The notes under the pieces are model-generated. The model did no database searches. It was not told where the DNA came from and was given only the letters and a program-made list of their open reading frames with translations. A program made the translations under genes and the position numbers. 6,404 nucleotides of DNA, taken from Belnapia sp. GTDB lineage: Bacteria > Pseudomonadota > Alphaproteobacteria > Acetobacterales > Acetobacteraceae. Of this stretch, positions 5,844 through 6,404 are shown in pieces. Each line of letters opens with the position of its first letter. Within the stretch, counting starts at the first letter, position 1. The stretch is taken from the NCBI GenBank assembly GCA_028291445.1, contig JAQGIA010000212.1:1-6404 (forward strand), given 5' to 3'.

Positions 5844-6404
5844 GCGGATTTGGCCTCGGCCACCAGCCGGGCGGCTTCGGCACCGCGCAGCTTGGCGATG
5901 TCGTCCTGGTACTTCAGCAGCACGCCCAGCGTTTCATCCACCGCCGCCGGCTCCAGCTCGCGGGCGTCGAGCGCCGCCAGGGCCGCGGCCCAGTCGATGG
6001 TCTCGGCGACGCCGGGCAGCTTGAAGTAGTCGCCGGTGCGCAGCTTCTGCACGAAGGCGACGACCTGGGCCGAGAGCGCCTCCGGCACCTGCGGCGCCCG
6101 CATGGCCAGGATGGCGCGCTCCCGCACCGCATCGGGGTAGTCCACCCAGTGATAGAGGCAGCGGCGGCGGATGGCGTCATGCACCTCCCGCGTGCGGTTG
6201 GAGGTGATGATCACCACCGGGGGCGTCGCCGCCTTGATGGTGCCGAGCTCCGGGACGGTAAGCTGGAAATCCGCCAGGATCTCCAGCAGGAAGGCCTCGA
6301 AGGGCTCGTCGGCGCGGTCGAGCTCGTCGATCAGCAGCACGGCGGGGCCACCCTCGGGGCTCAGCGCCTGCAGCAGCGGGCGTTCCTGGAGGAAGCGGCG
6401 GTCG
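5840..6404 (-). CDS. coxD: MoxR-type AAA+ ATPase, CoxD family, partial (N-terminus beyond right edge)
   Basis: The C-terminal 187 residues of a MoxR-family AAA+ ATPase; the frame is open to the right edge. The visible part holds the Walker B motif VLLIDELDRAD (from the GTG codon at 6340), which is an internal codon and not a start. It also holds the sensor-1 segment VVIITSNRTREVHDA and the RRRC segment with candidate arginine fingers followed by HWVDYP, then the helical lid to the C-terminus EAKSA. The Walker A motif and about 100 N-terminal residues should lie beyond 6404, since family members are near 300 aa. In CO dehydrogenase clusters CoxD acts with CoxE as an ATP-driven chaperone for maturation of the molybdenum active site. 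Close relatives also serve hydroxylases that do not oxidise CO, so the target enzyme is not settled. Its TGA overlaps the TTG start of the coxE-like gene. Confidence 0.92.
   Translation of the reverse strand, partial: DRRFLQERPLLQALSPEGGPAVLLIDELDRADEPFEAFLLEILADFQLTVPELGTIKAATPPVVIITSNRTREVHDAIRRRCLYHWVDYPDAVRERAILAMRAPQVPEALSAQVVAFVQKLRTGDYFKLPGVAETIDWAAALAALDARELEPAAVDETLGVLLKYQDDIAKLRGAEAARLVAEAKSA
5854..5857 (-). promoter_or_regulatory. Ribosome-binding site that supports the TTG start of coxE
   Basis: On the minus strand GAGG lies 10 nt before the TTG at 5843 and 19 nt before the ATG at 5834. The match is short, but the spacing favours TTG. So does the 4-nt overlap pattern shared with the other three junctions of the operon. 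Confidence 0.4.

Noticed and set aside
4600..5883. A 427-codon minus-strand frame overlapping the coxE-like gene in another frame
   Set aside because: It is rich in Arg, Pro, Ala and Gly and lacks motifs. The overlapping CoxE frame has the full metal-binding site of a VWA domain and proper operon overlaps.

Overview
The window reads as chromosomal DNA of a very high-GC alphaproteobacterium. A Rhodospirillales or Acetobacteraceae-type host is my best guess. It rests on GC-dominated third codon positions, the Cox-type molybdenum-hydroxylase accessory genes and their order, and is not proven by any marker gene. No rRNA, tRNA, CRISPR array, insertion sequence, integrase or phage gene was seen. 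All genes share the same base composition, so nothing points to recent transfer.

Left part (1-1856): a left-truncated gene of unknown function on the minus strand (1-486) diverges from a complete amidase-signature hydrolase on the plus strand (570-1856). The 83-bp gap between them starts with three 12-bp tandem repeats.

Middle (1853-1914): the amidase converges on the next operon. The 54-bp gap, with both stop codons, forms a long imperfect palindrome that probably acts as a bidirectional transcription end.

Right part (1911-6404): five tightly packed minus-strand genes, entering from beyond the right edge. In transcription order they are a MoxR-type AAA+ ATPase (CoxD-like, 5' end missing), a VWA protein (CoxE-like), a 106-aa XdhC/CoxI N-domain protein, a 238-aa XdhC Rossmann-domain protein, and a 550-aa fusion of a MoeA-like molybdopterin-binding domain to a MobA/MocA-like nucleotidyltransferase. 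All four junctions are 4-nt stop/start overlaps (TTGA once, ATGA three times), so this is one translationally coupled operon.

Together the operon genes look like the maturation arm of an aerobic molybdenum hydroxylase of the CO-dehydrogenase/xanthine-dehydrogenase superfamily. The last gene would make or attach the nucleotide form of the cofactor, the two XdhC pieces would carry and protect it for sulfuration and insertion, and the ATPase/VWA pair would remodel the apoenzyme or its active site. The hydroxylase subunits are not in the window and would be expected to the right of position 6404. The system is recognisable rather than new. The points most worth a second look are the two-piece XdhC, the continuous overlap architecture, the hairpin inside the start of coxE and the palindrome that carries both stop codons.
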